Assembly (NCBI GenBank): GCA_020466095.1
Contig: CM035808.1
Span: 24,820,796-24,884,795, forward strand
DNA length: 64,000 nt
Direction: 5' to 3'
Source: Chlorops oryzae
Lineage: Eukaryota > Arthropoda > Insecta > Diptera > Chloropidae
Notes under the pieces: generated by a model
Databases searched by the model: none
Told to the model about the DNA's origin: nothing
What the model saw: only the letters and a program-made list of their open reading frames with translations
Program-made: the position numbers and the translations under genes
Shown: positions 32,895-45,468 of the stretch, one piece after another
How positions within the stretch are numbered: the stretch's first letter is position 1
How the letters are laid out: the number at the start of each line of letters is the position of its first letter

Positions 32895-35800
32895 GTCACA
32901 AAAAAAAAAAAATTGCATATTTATTCTTCAACATAAACTCTCTCAAGAGGTTTTTTTATTTAAACCCACAGAGTACCATGCATGAGGAGAAAAAAATTTA
33001 AAAAAAAATACATACGAGCAGACAGACATGGCTTAACTGAAAATCCTGGTTTATCATTTTCCGGTTACTTTGTGTAAAGGTCATCAAGATTTGTTTTTCG
33101 TCGAAGAAATCATTAAAAGGACTTTCAAAGGATTTTATTCCTTTCAATAGAAAACAAAAAAACATTAGAAATGCAAAATCATTCAACTGATAAACGGAAA
33201 GGTTTTACATTTAAGCTTTGTAGCGTCAATGGTTTACGAGTTCGTCCGAAGCACTTCTTTTGAACTTTCAATGTTCGGTTACACCTGTGATATTTTTTTT
33301 AGAGTTTTTCTTTTTTAGAAAAGTTCCTTTTTTTTCCTCTCATTGATATATCACTGAATTGGTAAATTTGCACACTCGTATTTATCTATTTGCATTCAAG
33401 CCGAAATCGCTGGGAAAAGGATATAATCGAATGAATGAGTATGGAAGTCACATACAATTTTTCGAATACTCATCCGAATATCCTTTCAAAAGCACAGATT
33501 TGGCACATTAGCTGAGTAGCAAAAAAAAAAAAAAAAAATCGTAGCATATGTTTTGGCGTTTGCTTGTGTTTGTTTGTAGTTCGCAGTGCCCCTTTCGTCT
33601 CTATGGCCTTATGCTCTCTTGTTCTTGGTAATTGAATTGCGTTCATTCTTTCAATCAAAAAGAAAGAAAGAAAGAATAAATGAAGAAAGAAAGCATTGCT
33701 GTCACTGCCAACGAAAACGCTGATTGCCAAAATTCACAGCTAAGGGTGACATTGCGCAAACAAAGCACATAACAAAAATGCATACACACACACGCACACA
33801 CAAGCTCATGATACTCAGCAGATCAAATTCGAATGACAAAAGCAAATATTTTTCTATCTATGATTACGTACCGAGGAACTGCGTGATATAGAGAATATTT
33901 CTAAGAGCTTTTCCACAATACAAAAAAGCTAAATATGTTTCTACAGTTGGTAGCATAAACAGTTTTCCATCTGACGATGAAAAATTCAAAAGTTTAGTCA
34001 TTTCTGAGGAAAAGTCTTTCAAAGAATTTATTGATTCATTTCAGGAATTGATTTTATGTCAAGCTTAAATCGATGTGTTGCTTTATATAATATATGGAAT
34101 TTTAGTACAGTATCTGTTGATGCCGTTTTCCGAATGTATAAGCAAAATAACTCAAATTCTACATAGGACCCAAAATACCCCGAAATGTTTGCCCAGATAT
34201 TATACCGAAGCGAGAACTTTCAAGACACAAAAAATCCTGCTATTTCAGGATGGTATTTATTCTCTTAATACGCAAGAAATTGATATGAAGACTGGCGTAT
34301 GAAGTGTGAAAACTTATTTTTGCTATATTTGAAATGAGCGTGATCCACAAAACACCGCCAATTGCTGAGCAAAAACAATGAACGGAACCTTTTCTGCTTT
34401 TTATTCATTCCTCATTGCCGCTTTTCAAGAATCACGAGCAACAAGAATATTCCAGATTATACAGCTACAGGAATATGAAAGTTTCTAACTAACATTTGAC
34501 TGGAAAACCGTTTTGTTACACACTGTATACTTGTGTATTGTATGTTTGTATGTATATGTTTGTAGGTATATTAATATTTGTAGATATATCCATGCACCTA
34601 TGTAAATAGAAATGTGTATGAAGAATTTGCTGCTTTTGCATAATTGGCGGCTTTGCCAAGTGGTGACTCCCGTTTATCACAAAAACATCTCCTTTCACGT
34701 CCTTGTTTGTCAGCAGTTGTACACTTACCCTTTTCCACTCAATATCAACTAACAAAGCATTACGGAGCACTTCAGCACTTCAGCAGTTCACTTTCACATA
34801 AAAAACATACACCCGACCAGGCCATAACTCAGCGCTTCTCTCAATCCAAGCGCTTCTGGATTAACGCTACGACGCTACACATACACATTCACACACACAC
34901 ACACACACACACAATCATAAGCGTTGTTGTGGCGCACATACAAACGATTCGATTGCGATCCTTTTGATGGCGAACAACCAAAGGACCTGCGATTGTTCAA
35001 TGCTGACTGACTGCGCCACGACTGTTATCTAGCGTGCGAACCTGTTGTGCTTCCATTATTTGTGACCGGTCAGAGTAATTTTACTAATTTGATTTAGCAC
35101 ATATGTAGCACCGTTTTTCGATTATGGTCCTCTTGCATTGCTCTGTCCTCCTGTCTGTCGGACCGTCTGTCCGTCTATCTGCGTCGTCTGTCTGCGTCGC
35201 CCCGGAGTTCAAATTTGTTGAAGTGCGGCGAAAATTTCAACTGACTGTTGGTTGGCTTAACTTGTTGCCTCTGATATGATGTAGGTGTTGATGTGTACAG
35301 CCACGTGCACACATACATACATACATACGTTACACATTCGTGCAAAATGAAATTACAAAAGCACGAAAGCAATCCGTAAGGATATCAAAATACTGAGCAC
35401 GGGCAAAATTTATTAAATTACAAATGTGAGATTGCTTCAAAGGCAATCAACGTAGCAACAGGTTGCTGATTACGGCAATGTAATCACACGATGTAATGTC
35501 TGGTAGTTTTCGGGGAGGTGGAAGTCGGACGAAAGAATCTTCTCCGTTCGGTGAGTTCATTTTAATCAAAATTAATTTAATTAGTCGTTTCGATTTTGTG
35601 TTAATTCGAGAATGCTCAATGAGTTGGAGATTGGGAACAGACTCATTTCGAGAGACTTGAAACGACACGTAACAAAGGACCATGCATGAAAAGGACAAAA
35701 TTTCAATTTCAATTAGAATTAAAGTTTTTCTTCGTGCTGGGAATTCTTCTACGGCGGATTTAATCACACGCACAGTCCTTTGAAACTAGAATAAAAGAAA

Positions 35801-37411
35801 TCGGAGAGGATATTTTTTTTGTGGGAATTTACCTTGTTTCCGGTTGTTTTCTTGCGCTCCTTAAATTGATTTCCGAGTTTCTTGACAGTTGCTTTTTTTT
35901 TTTATTGCTTCATTTCTTATTTATAAGGACGAAAGTCAAGTTTAATGCCATTAATTTTGTCGTCTGTTGGCATGATTTGTTCGTAGTAATTTATGGCTTT
36001 AGTGGGCGGAATAGGGAAAACATATACTTTTTTGCAAAAATTTTTCTTGATCATCCTTTAAAATGACATCAAAGGCGTATCTGTGACAATTTATTTAGGA
36101 ACATGAAGAAATAATCCAATCTCACTCTATTCACGTTTACATGCCTTCATTCTTTTAACATTATTCGTCCTTAAGGCAAATTAATATATGTGCAATGTAC
36201 ATACACACAAACATATGTACACAAATGTTAAATTGCTATGTCTAATGCAACATGTCCACACATGTTTAGGACATCGATTTGCATTTTATCGGCCCCTGCT
36301 CCCTTTCAATCACAGGGAAAGTGTTTGTCGTTAGGATTCTTGGCGCCCCAAGTTTAACTGCTCATCGAATATAAGAATTAAACTTCTAAATTCCTTGCAA
36401 TTCTGCCTGTTTGTCTGTCTGTCTGTCTTTCGGTCTGTCAACGGGTGTGTATTGTTAACATAAATAGTATATGATTGCCCAAGCAGCCGCTGTTGACACA
36501 TTTTCTGTCCATACATCAAATATGAAAAGGGTTTCGGCTTGACTTAAGTATATTTATGTCACTTCAGAACATATGCGAACAAAAGGACACCCTCATGTCC
36601 TTGTCATACCAAATGATGGGTGCGTACGTATGTGTGTGTGTTTTTTTTTTTACATAATTTTAGCGGCTCTTATGTAAAATAATTCAATGTTATGAGGGTT
36701 GAGTTTCGCAAATCATTCAAAAAAAAGAAGAGGAAAACAACTGACTGACTGACTGAGCGCGTGGGGAAAAGGTTATCGTGAAGTTTAAACTGATTCTAAG
36801 AAATTTTGGAAGTATGTATCATGCTGACATTGTTTAGTTGAAGGAGGAGTTGCTTATAAGTTTGATTTATTACAATGATTTCTTTTTATGAAGACGATTG
36901 ATTTGATGGCTCATTGACCCATGGAAAGGATTAAGTTTTTTTTATTGAATTGAAATAAAAAATGACCTCTTATTTTGCAGTTGGAAGTACCCATTTTCGA
37001 ATTTAGTTTTAGTCATGTCAACATCCACGGTATTTAAACTTCAGAGAGGCAGACAGACAGACAGATATAAAGAAATAAGAACCAGGAAAAACCGTTTCTC
37101 TTTGCTGACGATGATTACTTAAGTTTATGTTCAGGACCCGATCCAGATTTTTTACCATTCTGAGCAAAAGTAATCCGTGCAAACCGAGTATTTTTCCCCA
37201 GTGCGTGACGAATTAAAAGCGCAAATTTTCCGACGTCGACATTTTCCCACAGAATTCCAGCTTCCTTGTCAATACCAATTGTGTTTTCCGATCCTATGAT
37301 CGCACAAATGGAGCACGTTTTTAGCATACCTGTGTAAAATAGCCGCCCCTCATAGTGCCGCTCTGAATATTTTCCCGGCTTGCCCACCCTATTTAAATAT
37401 ATGATTCCCAT
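32895..37411. other. Gene-free DNA with simple repeats
   Basis: No supported gene. It contains (CA)n near 34888-34914, CATACATA near 35311-35328, (GTCT/GTCC) runs near 35150-35205 and 36407-36427, and an AAAGAAAG run near 33658-33676. The 104-codon minus-strand frame at 37115-37429 has a reasonable amino-acid mix and higher GC, but no domain that I can identify. Confidence 0.5.
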
Positions 37412-37513
37412 TAGGGATGCCACGAGCATTCGACCACTATTCGGTATTCGGCTTATTCGGTCTTTTTTTTCAATATTAAGTATTTGGCCAAATCAATATT
37501 CGTGGCATCACTA
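37412..37513. mobile_element. Small hAT-like MITE, about 102 bp
   Basis: The ends TAGGGATGCCACGAGCATT and, on the opposite strand, TTAGTGATGCCACGAATATT are inverted repeats of about 20 bp. ATTCGG repeats occupy the left half. Flanking 8-mers match at only five positions, so a target duplication is not established. Confidence 0.5.
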
Positions 37514-38558
37514 ATCGCTATCAATTGAAATAGAGAACTTTTTTGGAATACTTTTGAAAGTAGGAAATTTCCCAATACTTTCTGGCCAACCAAGAACATT
37601 TTAGCCGTGTTTTTTTATTGTAAGTTTTATGCTTTTCAGGCTCTTGAAATATGATAACTTGAACTAGGATAAATCAGTTTTAAGTATTAAAAGGGTAAAA
37701 TACTTCGGGTTGATGAAGAAAAAACTTTTATTTAGATAATATTTTTCATACCTTCAAGTTATCCTCGATTTAAAATGCTTCAATTAAATTTTGATACTCG
37801 AACAGAATTAATTTATTTATGAATGTTTTGTTTTTGTTGTGTTTGACATAAACTAAGAACTTAATAAAATTACAGAAATAAAAGCTTTGCTTTTCATAAT
37901 TACATACATACATTGAATGCTAAAACTAACATCTGTGAGTTCCTGTTTTTATTTCAAATTGAAGAAGATTCAATTTTTTATTTTATTTTAATTTAATTTA
38001 ATTTAAGTAATTCATTTTATTTACAAACACTTAACATCGAACGTAACTTGGTTTTGTGTGCTAATCCGAAAAAAAGTGTAATTAGTTTAACTAACTCATT
38101 GCTTTACAACTGGAATTCAACTTAATTTAAGTACTTTTATTTTAACAGTTCTAGGCTTTAACTATACTTAATAAGCGTTTTTTTGGAAGAACTTAATCAT
38201 ACAATTAATCATTATACAATCTACATATTTGTTGGAGGAAATCAATTTTGCTAACAAGTAGACGCTCTGCAGGAATGAGCACGTAGTCAATCTTAACTGG
38301 AGGACACAAAACTTATAATATTTGAAAGTCGACTAGACTTGTGAGGTCTAGCAGAAGTGCAGTCGAAAGAAGACCTACTCCAGAACACTAACCCATGTGG
38401 GACAATTGATTACTATTTTTTCCACAAAAGGACTAATATAGCAGAGAATAAATTTCCATAAGCTCAATATGAATAGAAGGGCATTTGACCTTATTGGCTG
38501 GGTATTTAGAAAGCTGTAACGCTGGTGCAATTCCCGCTAGCCGAAGAGTTATTGTAGA
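37514..38558. other. Gene-free AT-rich DNA
   Basis: Nothing was recognised. A TTTAA-rich run lies near 37977-38007. Confidence 0.5.
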
Positions 38559-38718
38559 CAGTGGCGGATTAAGACAATTTGCCACCCTAGGCAGTTGGGG
38601 CTTTTGCCGCCCCAGACAGCAGCTTAATTCTCGCCTTTTCTGTTATTGATGCATTGAAGGTCAGAATTTTCCGCCCTAGGCAGCTGCTTATGTTGCCTAC
38701 AAGGTAAATCCGCCACTG
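38559..38718. mobile_element. MITE with CAGTGGCGGATT ends (copy 1)
   Basis: The ends are CAGTGGCGGATTAAGAC and, on the opposite strand, CAGTGGCGGATTTACC. The body contains CCTAGGCAG blocks twice. A related copy lies at 48633-48808. The CAG ends suggest a hAT-type MITE, but the flanking 8-mers are not convincingly alike here. Confidence 0.65.
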
Positions 38719-40882
38719 GTTGTTGGCTCCTACAGCAAGCTGTTTAAAAAAATTTTAGTTAAGAACTGATGAAATGACAAAGCTTAGGAAACTTTTAATT
38801 TTTAAACAATTTACGGATAAATGTTTTGATGGCTTCATAAAACAAAACAAAAAACAATATAAAAATTATTTTGCAAATTTAATCAATGGCTGACACAAGA
38901 GTTCGTTTTCACGCGATGGCCTCACTTATAAAATTGCTCGAAATGTTTTCTCTTGAGCGTTGAGTCCAAGGGTAAACTTTGAATTTGCTTTCGGAGGGGG
39001 AGGATTTAGCTAACTTTAGTGCTTTCAATGTTGCATTTAAATTAAGTTAGTCTCGTTTGCATGGGCTTTTCTGTTTTTGTTTAAAATATATCCAAAAAGA
39101 TAAAATTTTGTTGAAGTTTGATTAAAATTTCGTTCTATAAAGAAAATCAACTCTCTTCGATTTCTTTGTACGACATTTAATACTTATTCAATAGTCAGAG
39201 TTTTCCACTTAAATGATTTTAAAATTAATTTAATGTACCCTGATACTTTGTTCAATGATTTTTGATTATTTTTTTTTATTAACTAAGGATTTATTTTTTA
39301 TTTTTTTATATTTTATTTTATTTTATTTCACTTTATTCTATTTTATATTATTATATTTTGTATATCTATTTCCAGTTACATTTTATATACTTATATTTTA
39401 TTTTTTCCATTTTTTTTTTTTTTACATATATACAGTATAATAGCACAAAGTACTCTTAAGTGTCTAACATTTATCTTATTTGAAGTTATCTATTAGTTTG
39501 AGTTCCTCAACAGTAAAGAAAATTCATCAGAAATCCTGGTCCCGGGGCTCATGGTTTATGATTTGATTAACATTTTAATTGAAACAAGTTGGATTTTATT
39601 CAATAATTTTCCATATTATTAAAATCCAAAAAATCATTTCTATTTAAAATGCGTTTTCTTTTGCAGGAAATTTGATGAATTTCTTCAACTCAAAGAGCTT
39701 AAAGCTAGTAAGTTTATTCTTTTATTTATTAACCTAATTTTGCATTTAGCTTTTAATTTAATTTAAATAAATTTTATTATATTATTACATTTACAGCCAG
39801 TTTAAGTGTAATCTAAGGGAACAAGACAACCTTATAAATGTTTTCTTGTTATTCTATTATAGTCTTACAATCAAATGAAGCAATTTAATTTATTGATGAG
39901 TGGATATGCTGCTTTGCGTTGGTTAAGTTCAAAGGAAAGCTTTCAGTAAATACTGACGGTTTTTGATATGTTTCAAAGAAATTTTGAAAAGTTATTTTTT
40001 GTTTGTTTGTATGAAATGAAGAAGAAGAAAAGGGATAGTTGGTCCTAAGTCGCCTATGTTGATTGAGCTTGAAAAAATGGACTATCAAGGGCTTCACAAT
40101 CGCTTTACAATTGCAGCTACATACTCAGAGAGAGAGAGCGAGTGAGAGAGAGAGAGAAAGAGAGAGAGAATTTCTTTCATCAACAAATGAATGACAAAGT
40201 TGACGGTTCGATCTTTATATGACAGCTGTAATGCCATACGGTCAACTCGTTGACAAGCGTTGCTCTAAGGATTGATGCAATTGGTAAGAATTTTACTCCG
40301 AATTGAAAAGTAAAGACACTTCACCCTCGATAGCCATAAAAATAAGAAAGCTGAAAAGACTCATTGCGAAGATATAAAATTTCATCTGCTTAAATTTCAT
40401 ATTTGATTATTGACTGCTTACTTTTAATTTCAAAGTCATTCATCTACTTCTGAGTTAACACTGAATTTGAATTGTTGACTTAACTTAGAAGACTTATATC
40501 CTTGCATATTGGTTTTTCTTGAATGTGTTTTCCTTTTCTTTTTTTTTTTTTGTCTTTTTTGGCACGGTAAAAATATTTATAAAATATTTGCTATTTAACG
40601 AGACTTATCTAACTTTATTGAATACCACACCCGAACACACATTCGCCTTAATTAATTTCTTCTCTTCTTTTTTTTTTACAAATATTTTATGTCTACAGTT
40701 AATATAAATCGTTTGAAGTATAATTTTAATGTTGTTGTTGTTGTTGTGGTTGCTTTTGCCGTCTAGTCCTTGATGTTGATGTTATATTTTGTTTTATCCC
40801 TCAAATATTGGTATTTTATGCGAACGATTTTAAAACCATGACAACCTTGCGGCCTGACCTCGAACTTCAGCAATATTTTTAA
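38719..40882. other. Downstream flank and possible 3' UTR of Dop2R
   Basis: No further coding exon was found downstream of the Dop2R stop. A minus-strand AATAAA at 40614-40619, about 265 bp past the stop, is a possible polyadenylation signal. Simple repeats include GTT near 40731-40750, GAGAGA near 40125-40169 and TTTTA-rich DNA near 39300-39420. Confidence 0.4.
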
Positions 40883-41094
40883 TCACCCTAGATGCATGAT
40901 TTTCTTGAATGCCTTACGAAATTCTGGATTAAATATTGTATAGATGACGGGATTAACGAAACTATTTATATAACCGAGCCATGTTGTTAGAATAAAGGCA
41001 GTAACACCCGGCCGACAGTCTTCTTCAAATTTCGCGCACATTGCATCCATAATGTTGCAAGTGAAAAATGGTAGCCAACAAAATAAAAAAACAC
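40883..41094 (-). CDS. Dop2R: Dop2R last coding exon: TM6, TM7, C-tail
   Basis: The acceptor CAAG precedes the exon, and its first two bases complete the glycine codon of ...LAIVLG. It then reads VFLFCWLPFF (TM6), a cysteine-bearing third outer loop, WLGYINSFVNPVIY (TM7) and FRKAFKKIMHLG, then stop. The tail after NPVIY is very short, as in D2-like receptors. Confidence 0.93.
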
Positions 41095-44000
41095 CTTGAA
41101 GACGAAAAGAGAAATTCAATTCAGAAATTTTTATTTTTATTTTTTTTTGCTTATTTTAATGTGTTTACACCAGTGATAGAAAATAATAATTATGACATTG
41201 ATTTTTTACCGAAAAAATCATTGGGCTTAAATTGTTCTACGGGAACTTGAGATACATAGTCATTAAACCTAATTTGGATGCGCTAAGTCTGATGGTTTCA
41301 TTTCCAAGTTGGCTCTAGTTATCGAGATATCCGCATTTTAAGTTTGCTCATTTTGGTTCGGTTAAGCATACGCGACATGTGTACGCCGCGCCGTATACTT
41401 AATCTACATTACTCATACGCAGTGCAAACACCTGAAATCTAAAGCGACGAACCCGAAAGAAATGCGCCAACTTGAATTCCACATAGATTGAAGGTAATTT
41501 TACCTAAATACCTATATTTCCTGCTTCTTAAATCTAAGTCATATGATGAGAACACTTCCTACAGATCATCAGAATAGGTTTGGTGAGGATAAAAAGGTAT
41601 ATCGATGCATTAAAATCTGTAATTTATATATTCATTATATCCAACTAAGGGAACATATATTGAAGATTCTATCAATATGTCGAAGTGTAAACACAATTTT
41701 AAGATCAAACAAAAAAGGATTCTAGAAAGAGGGTCAAACCCTTTTTTGAATTTTTATTTTTTATTTTTATTTATAATATCATCAAAGAGGAAATTGTTTC
41801 CTTATCAAAGCAGTTTTTACCAACAATATTTAAATTATCAATATAAGTTTCTTTTCTCCAAAAAAAAAAGAAAATAAAAAATAAACTTACCCAAAACAAT
41901 CGCTAGCGTTTTTGTTGCTTTACGTTCCTTTTTTGCCGAAGATTTCTCTCGTTTCTTCTTTGAAGCCTTATGAACTTTATATATCGTAAATCTACATTTC
42001 CATTTTCGAAGTCGAAAAAATGTCCATTGACCGAGTTGCAGCCCAGAATTCGAATGGTCAAAGGCATTGAAAGGAACATGGTGAGAGAGAGAGAAAGAGA
42101 GGGAGAGAGAAAAGATTTGTATTCACAGAGGAAAATAGAGGAAAATATATTCGAATAAAAAGGTTTCTTTTGCAATTTAAAACGATATTATAAATTGGAA
42201 TGATGGAACACACCTTGATGCTTGGGAGTTTTTTTTATCCTTCCGCGATACTTTCGATGTGGCCGATAGAGTGGAATCGTTTCGTGCAAGTGTCATCGCT
42301 TCCTGGACACCATAGCGCACGAATGATAAAGGCTTCATGGCAACGCTGCTTGTGACAATATGCAAGTGGATAAGCAATTTGAAGAGGATATATTTGATGG
42401 CAAAAAACAGAATGCAAAAAAAAAAAACAAATAAAAAAATAGAAGAAAAAAGACACAACCAGACACGAGCGTGCAATATTCCAAAGAGAGAAGAAGAAAT
42501 ATGAAGAAAAATAAGGATAAAGAAAATAAAATGGGAAAATTAGAAATTGATCAATAAATTATGCTAAATGTCATTGAAGCGAAAAACTATATTTTTTACT
42601 TTTATCTTCAATATGTCCTTTCTTCTTCGCCATTTGTATGATTTTTTTTTCGTTTTTTTTTTTACCTTAGAGCAGGGTCCCGTTTGGGGGACCCCTCTGA
42701 TTTCACTTGACGGCCACTACTGCTAATACTCGAACGTGCTAACGTTGTCCCACTTGGTAAGATTGGACTATCGGGCGGGGATGAGTCGATTGCTGCTGCG
42801 CCTGCAAGGACATCGTCAACGTTTGATGGTGCATAACCAGAATCATGATTACCGTTCGGATCAGCAACGACCAGCTGAGGTTGGCTAGTAATTTGCGCCA
42901 CAACGCTGCTTACATATGCAAATCAAATTACATTTTGGCCAAGTTTTGTCAAATTTGTGGTTGGTTGCAAATTTTTGATTGATTTTTCGATGAGTTCATT
43001 TGCGATGTTTTGTTAAAAAGCCAAGGCAAAATGAAAGAGGAAACAATACCGAAAATTACGTGTAAATTGTGTGTTTGGTTTTTTTTTATTTTGCTTCGAC
43101 AACAACAACCATGGGAAATACATACAGTGTACTCTCTCCTTGAGGGCACCTCTCTTAAGCGGACATATTTTTCGTTCCCGTAGGTGTGTGCTTAAGGGAG
43201 AGTACATTGTCTCCTAAAAGGGGACAATTGCTAACTCTAAATGAGCACATTCATAGGTACAAAGAACACAGAAGCGATCGAAAAAGTGGGTAAACATATT
43301 TTTTTTCAAAAACACTAATACCCAAACATAAGCTCTTGTTAAGAAGACCGGGTGAAAGACAACTTCAAATGGACAGGATCTATCAGGAACCTTTTTTCTG
43401 GATTGATCTTCGAAAAGCATTCAACCCGGTCAAGAGTAAATCTTTAAATTTAATTCCTATTGAGAAATTTAAAGAAAATATGAAAATATATCGAAAATTC
43501 CATTGAATATCCTCGCACTGATTATTGTGGTTTCAATACTCTTCGAACAATCCTCTCTCTCTCTCTCTCTCTCTCTCCTCTCTTAGTCATCTCTTCGTGA
43601 ATATCATTTCACTGTTAAGCTGACAATCGAAATTTAACATCGATATTGTGTATGGGGGCTACTTACTTGCCGGTCTCTTCGACGACCGTTGCTAACATAA
43701 ACTCGGTGGACTTGTCATTGACGATAACATGACAATCATCAATATCCGGTGAGATTGCATTTTCGTCCTCCTCCTCGTTCGATCCGGAGCCGGTGTTCGT
43801 TGCCTGTTCGTCGGGAATGAAGCGGGTGGCATGGTGACTATTATCTAATGCAGTCTCTGCTAATCGTCTTGTTTGTACGATATTCTCGATAACGCTACCG
43901 CCCGTCAGTTCCGACATGTGCGGTTTCCGTGCAGCACGCTGCTTCCGTGCACGACTTCGCAAGGCCTAAAGCGAACGCAGATGGATTTCCAATGTATTAC

Positions 44001-45155
44001 GGGGTTAAATGCAAGTCTAAATTGATGCATACATACAAACATACATACATACATACATACATACATACATAAATGCAAAGGCAAGCAACATTATCCTTAA
44101 ATACACATTATGCATTGTTAATGTAAGTACGCGTGTGCGAGCTAACTTAATATTTATGTGTTTATTTTTATGTTACGGTTGATTAGAGACATACATGCAC
44201 AGGGCGACAGAGAGACAGAGATACTACATAGAGATGTGGATGCAGCGAAATGGGGCGAGACAACTAAGCGCCATGGACGCCGCAACATTGGTACAATTAA
44301 GTATGTAGGCATGGCATGTTGGGGCTGGACAACTTGCATACGTTGCATCATGCTTGTGTAAATATAATTAAGCCATAATGCGCGTGGAATTGTTTGCCTG
44401 CCTCTAATCAACCTTTAACATGTTTAGTCGATTGTTAACTAAAACATAAATAATTACATAAAATACCTACAGTTGGATAGGCGGTTCCTAAATGTACATA
44501 TGGATGTATGTATGTATGCATGTATGCATGCAAAATGCAATTCGAATCGTTCCTCGAGGGTCGCGTTACCTTAAATATATTCCAATAGAGGAAAACCATG
44601 ATAATGCATGGTATGTAGAAACTACTCAACGATGAATAAAGTATAAAGTCCGTATTATAGAAAATGCAAAGATCGGGATCACGATTGGGTGTATTGTTCA
44701 GGCCCAAGACAATGGGCGAACCGATCGCCGCCGATATCGCCCACACAAGGAGTATCGTCAGGCAGACACGTCGACTGTTTTTATGCTTGGCATACTTTAT
44801 TGGCTGCGTTACAGCTATGTACCTGAAATGAAATTAATATTTTCACGTTGCTTTTGATATATGAAAGTTATTACACAGTGTCACACACTGTCCCTGATAT
44901 TAAACAAACAATCACATAGAAAAGGACAAAAGAAACGAGCACTTATGATGTCTGTTCTGTATTAATCGAAGGTGCTACAGAGGGACTCCTCCATTGTGTG
45001 TTTTAAATGATATGAAGTTAAAAAACACTTTTGCCTACTGCTTACCTGTCAATCGAAATGGCAACTAAATTGAAAATCGACGAAGTGGAGCATATCACAT
45101 CCATGGCTATATAGAAATCACATACGACGTCAGGTAAAGCCCAAATTCCATAAAA
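40883..45155 (-). CDS. Dop2R: D2-like dopamine receptor, 3' seven coding exons (TM3 to stop)
   Basis: This encodes a class A GPCR of the invertebrate D2-like dopamine type, a plasma-membrane receptor usually coupled to Gi/o and acting as a neuronal autoreceptor (family knowledge). Seven exons with GT-AG junctions and matching phases give 448 codons: 45046-45155, 44570-44822, 43667-43965, 42666-42905, 42214-42345, 41891-41991 and 40883-41094. Visible marks are the TM3 aspartate in YIAMDVICS, the DRY motif split by an intron, paired serines in TM5 (YSSLSSFY), FCWLP in TM6, NPVIY in TM7 and a short tail ending KIMHLG. The long third loop is typical of D2-like receptors. TM1, TM2 and the N-terminus are not found and probably lie upstream, beyond 45155. 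Identification is by remembered similarity to fly Dop2R and is strong. Confidence 0.93.
41891..41991 (-). CDS. Dop2R: Dop2R exon: end of third loop and start of TM6
   Basis: The exon is 101 nt, flanked by an ATGTAG acceptor and a GTAAGT donor. It reads FTIYKVHKASKKKREK and then KATKTLAIVL, the basic membrane-proximal segment that contacts G protein. The preceding exon supplies AG of the arginine codon. Confidence 0.93.
42214..42345 (-). CDS. Dop2R: Dop2R exon: third cytoplasmic loop
   Basis: The exon is 132 nt, divisible by three, entering and leaving in phase 2. It reads VAMKPLSFVRYGVQEAM, then a serine/threonine-rich and basic stretch ending in NSQAS. The acceptor is a tandem AAGCAG, so a 3-nt alternative use is possible. 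The donor is GTGTGT. Confidence 0.9.
42666..42905 (-). CDS. Dop2R: Dop2R exon: third-loop cassette, 80 codons
   Basis: The exon is exactly 240 nt, phase 2 in and phase 2 out, so skipping keeps the frame. It encodes VVAQITSQPQLVVADPNGNH, then a Ser/Pro-rich low-complexity stretch ending SPKRDPAL. The acceptor is a tandem AAGCAG identical to that of the next exon, and the donor is GTAAAA. Drosophila Dop2R isoforms are known to differ in this loop, so alternative use here is plausible. Confidence 0.87.
43124..43210. mobile_element. Small MITE in a Dop2R intron
   Basis: The ends are ACAGTGTACTCTCTCC and, on the opposite strand, ACAATGTACTCTCCC; the centre has TTAAGCGGACATA. At 87 bp it is a short palindromic repeat. 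A longer, decayed relative occupies about 7630-7796. Confidence 0.6.
43553..43577. repeat. (CT)n microsatellite in a Dop2R intron
   Basis: A continuous CT dinucleotide run of about 25 bp between the 240-nt and 299-nt exons. Confidence 0.9.
43667..43965 (-). CDS. Dop2R: Dop2R exon: first part of third loop
   Basis: The exon is 299 nt, starting in phase 0 after a CTTTAG acceptor and ending two bases into a codon before a GTAAGT donor. It reads ALRSRARKQRAARKP (the basic segment after TM5), then ETALDN and an acidic block (SNEEEDENAISPDIDD), then EFMLATVVEETG. The acidic block matches what I recall of fly Dop2R. Confidence 0.92.
44036..44071. repeat. (CATA)n microsatellite in a Dop2R intron
   Basis: About nine CATA units lie between the 299-nt and 253-nt exons. 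Confidence 0.9.
44570..44822 (-). CDS. Dop2R: Dop2R exon: second loop, TM4, TM5
   Basis: The exon is 253 nt. A TTTCAG acceptor is followed by the base completing R of DRY, then YIAVTQPIKYAKHKNSRR, TM4 (LTILLVWAISAAIGSPIVLG), an outer loop with NNTPNRDPDLC whose cysteine would bridge to TM3, and TM5 with YSSLSSFYIPCIIMVFLYW. It ends on the complete codon for K in YWNIFK before GTAACG. Confidence 0.94.
45046..45155 (-). CDS. Dop2R: Dop2R exon: TM3
   Basis: The exon is 110 nt between a TTTCAG acceptor and a GTAAGC donor, starting in phase 0. It reads FYGIWALPDVVCDFYIAM, then DVICSTSSIFNLVAISID plus the first two bases of R. The cysteine of VVCDF and the aspartate of AMDV are the disulfide and amine-binding residues of aminergic receptors. 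It is too short to be found by frame length alone. Confidence 0.93.
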
Positions 45156-45219
45156 CTGAAATTGCAATAGAGAAAAATTATTTCATTTAATTGAATTTAA
45201 TTAAGGAATTCGTTATTAA

Positions 45220-45460
45220 CAGGGCTCGGATTTTGTTGACTTGTTCAAATTTAATGCATACTTTAGGGAGTAAAAATTTTGTTCAACTCACATAAAGCTA
45301 AGATGCAAATCGATTTTTAACTTAAATATGCATTTTTTTGATGTTAGAAAAGCGGTTTGAAGTTCAACTTCGCCAAACTTATTCCCATAATGTTAGAAAG
45401 AAAAATTTTGGCGCCATAAAGTATGCTTTAAATTTTTAAGTAAACAAAATTCGAGCCCTA
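45220..45460. mobile_element. hAT-type MITE, 241 bp, 8-bp target duplication
   Basis: GTTATTAA flanks both ends exactly (45212-45219 and 45461-45468). The left end CAGGGCTCGGATTTTGTTGA and the right end (opposite strand) TAGGGCTCGAATTTTGTTTA are inverted repeats of about 48 bp ending around GCATACTTTA. It is young enough to keep a perfect duplication. A truncated relative lies at about 59782-59902. Confidence 0.85.
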
Positions 45461-45468
45461 GTTATTAA

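Noticed and set aside
35447..35773. 108-codon minus-strand frame ending in a proline-rich peptide-like sequence
   Set aside because: No signal peptide, cleavage sites or homology that I can recall; judged accidental.
37115..37429. 104-codon minus-strand frame with mixed amino acids
   Set aside because: No recognisable domain or splice context, and frames of this length are expected by chance in 64 kb. Kept only as a note; transcript data could revive it.
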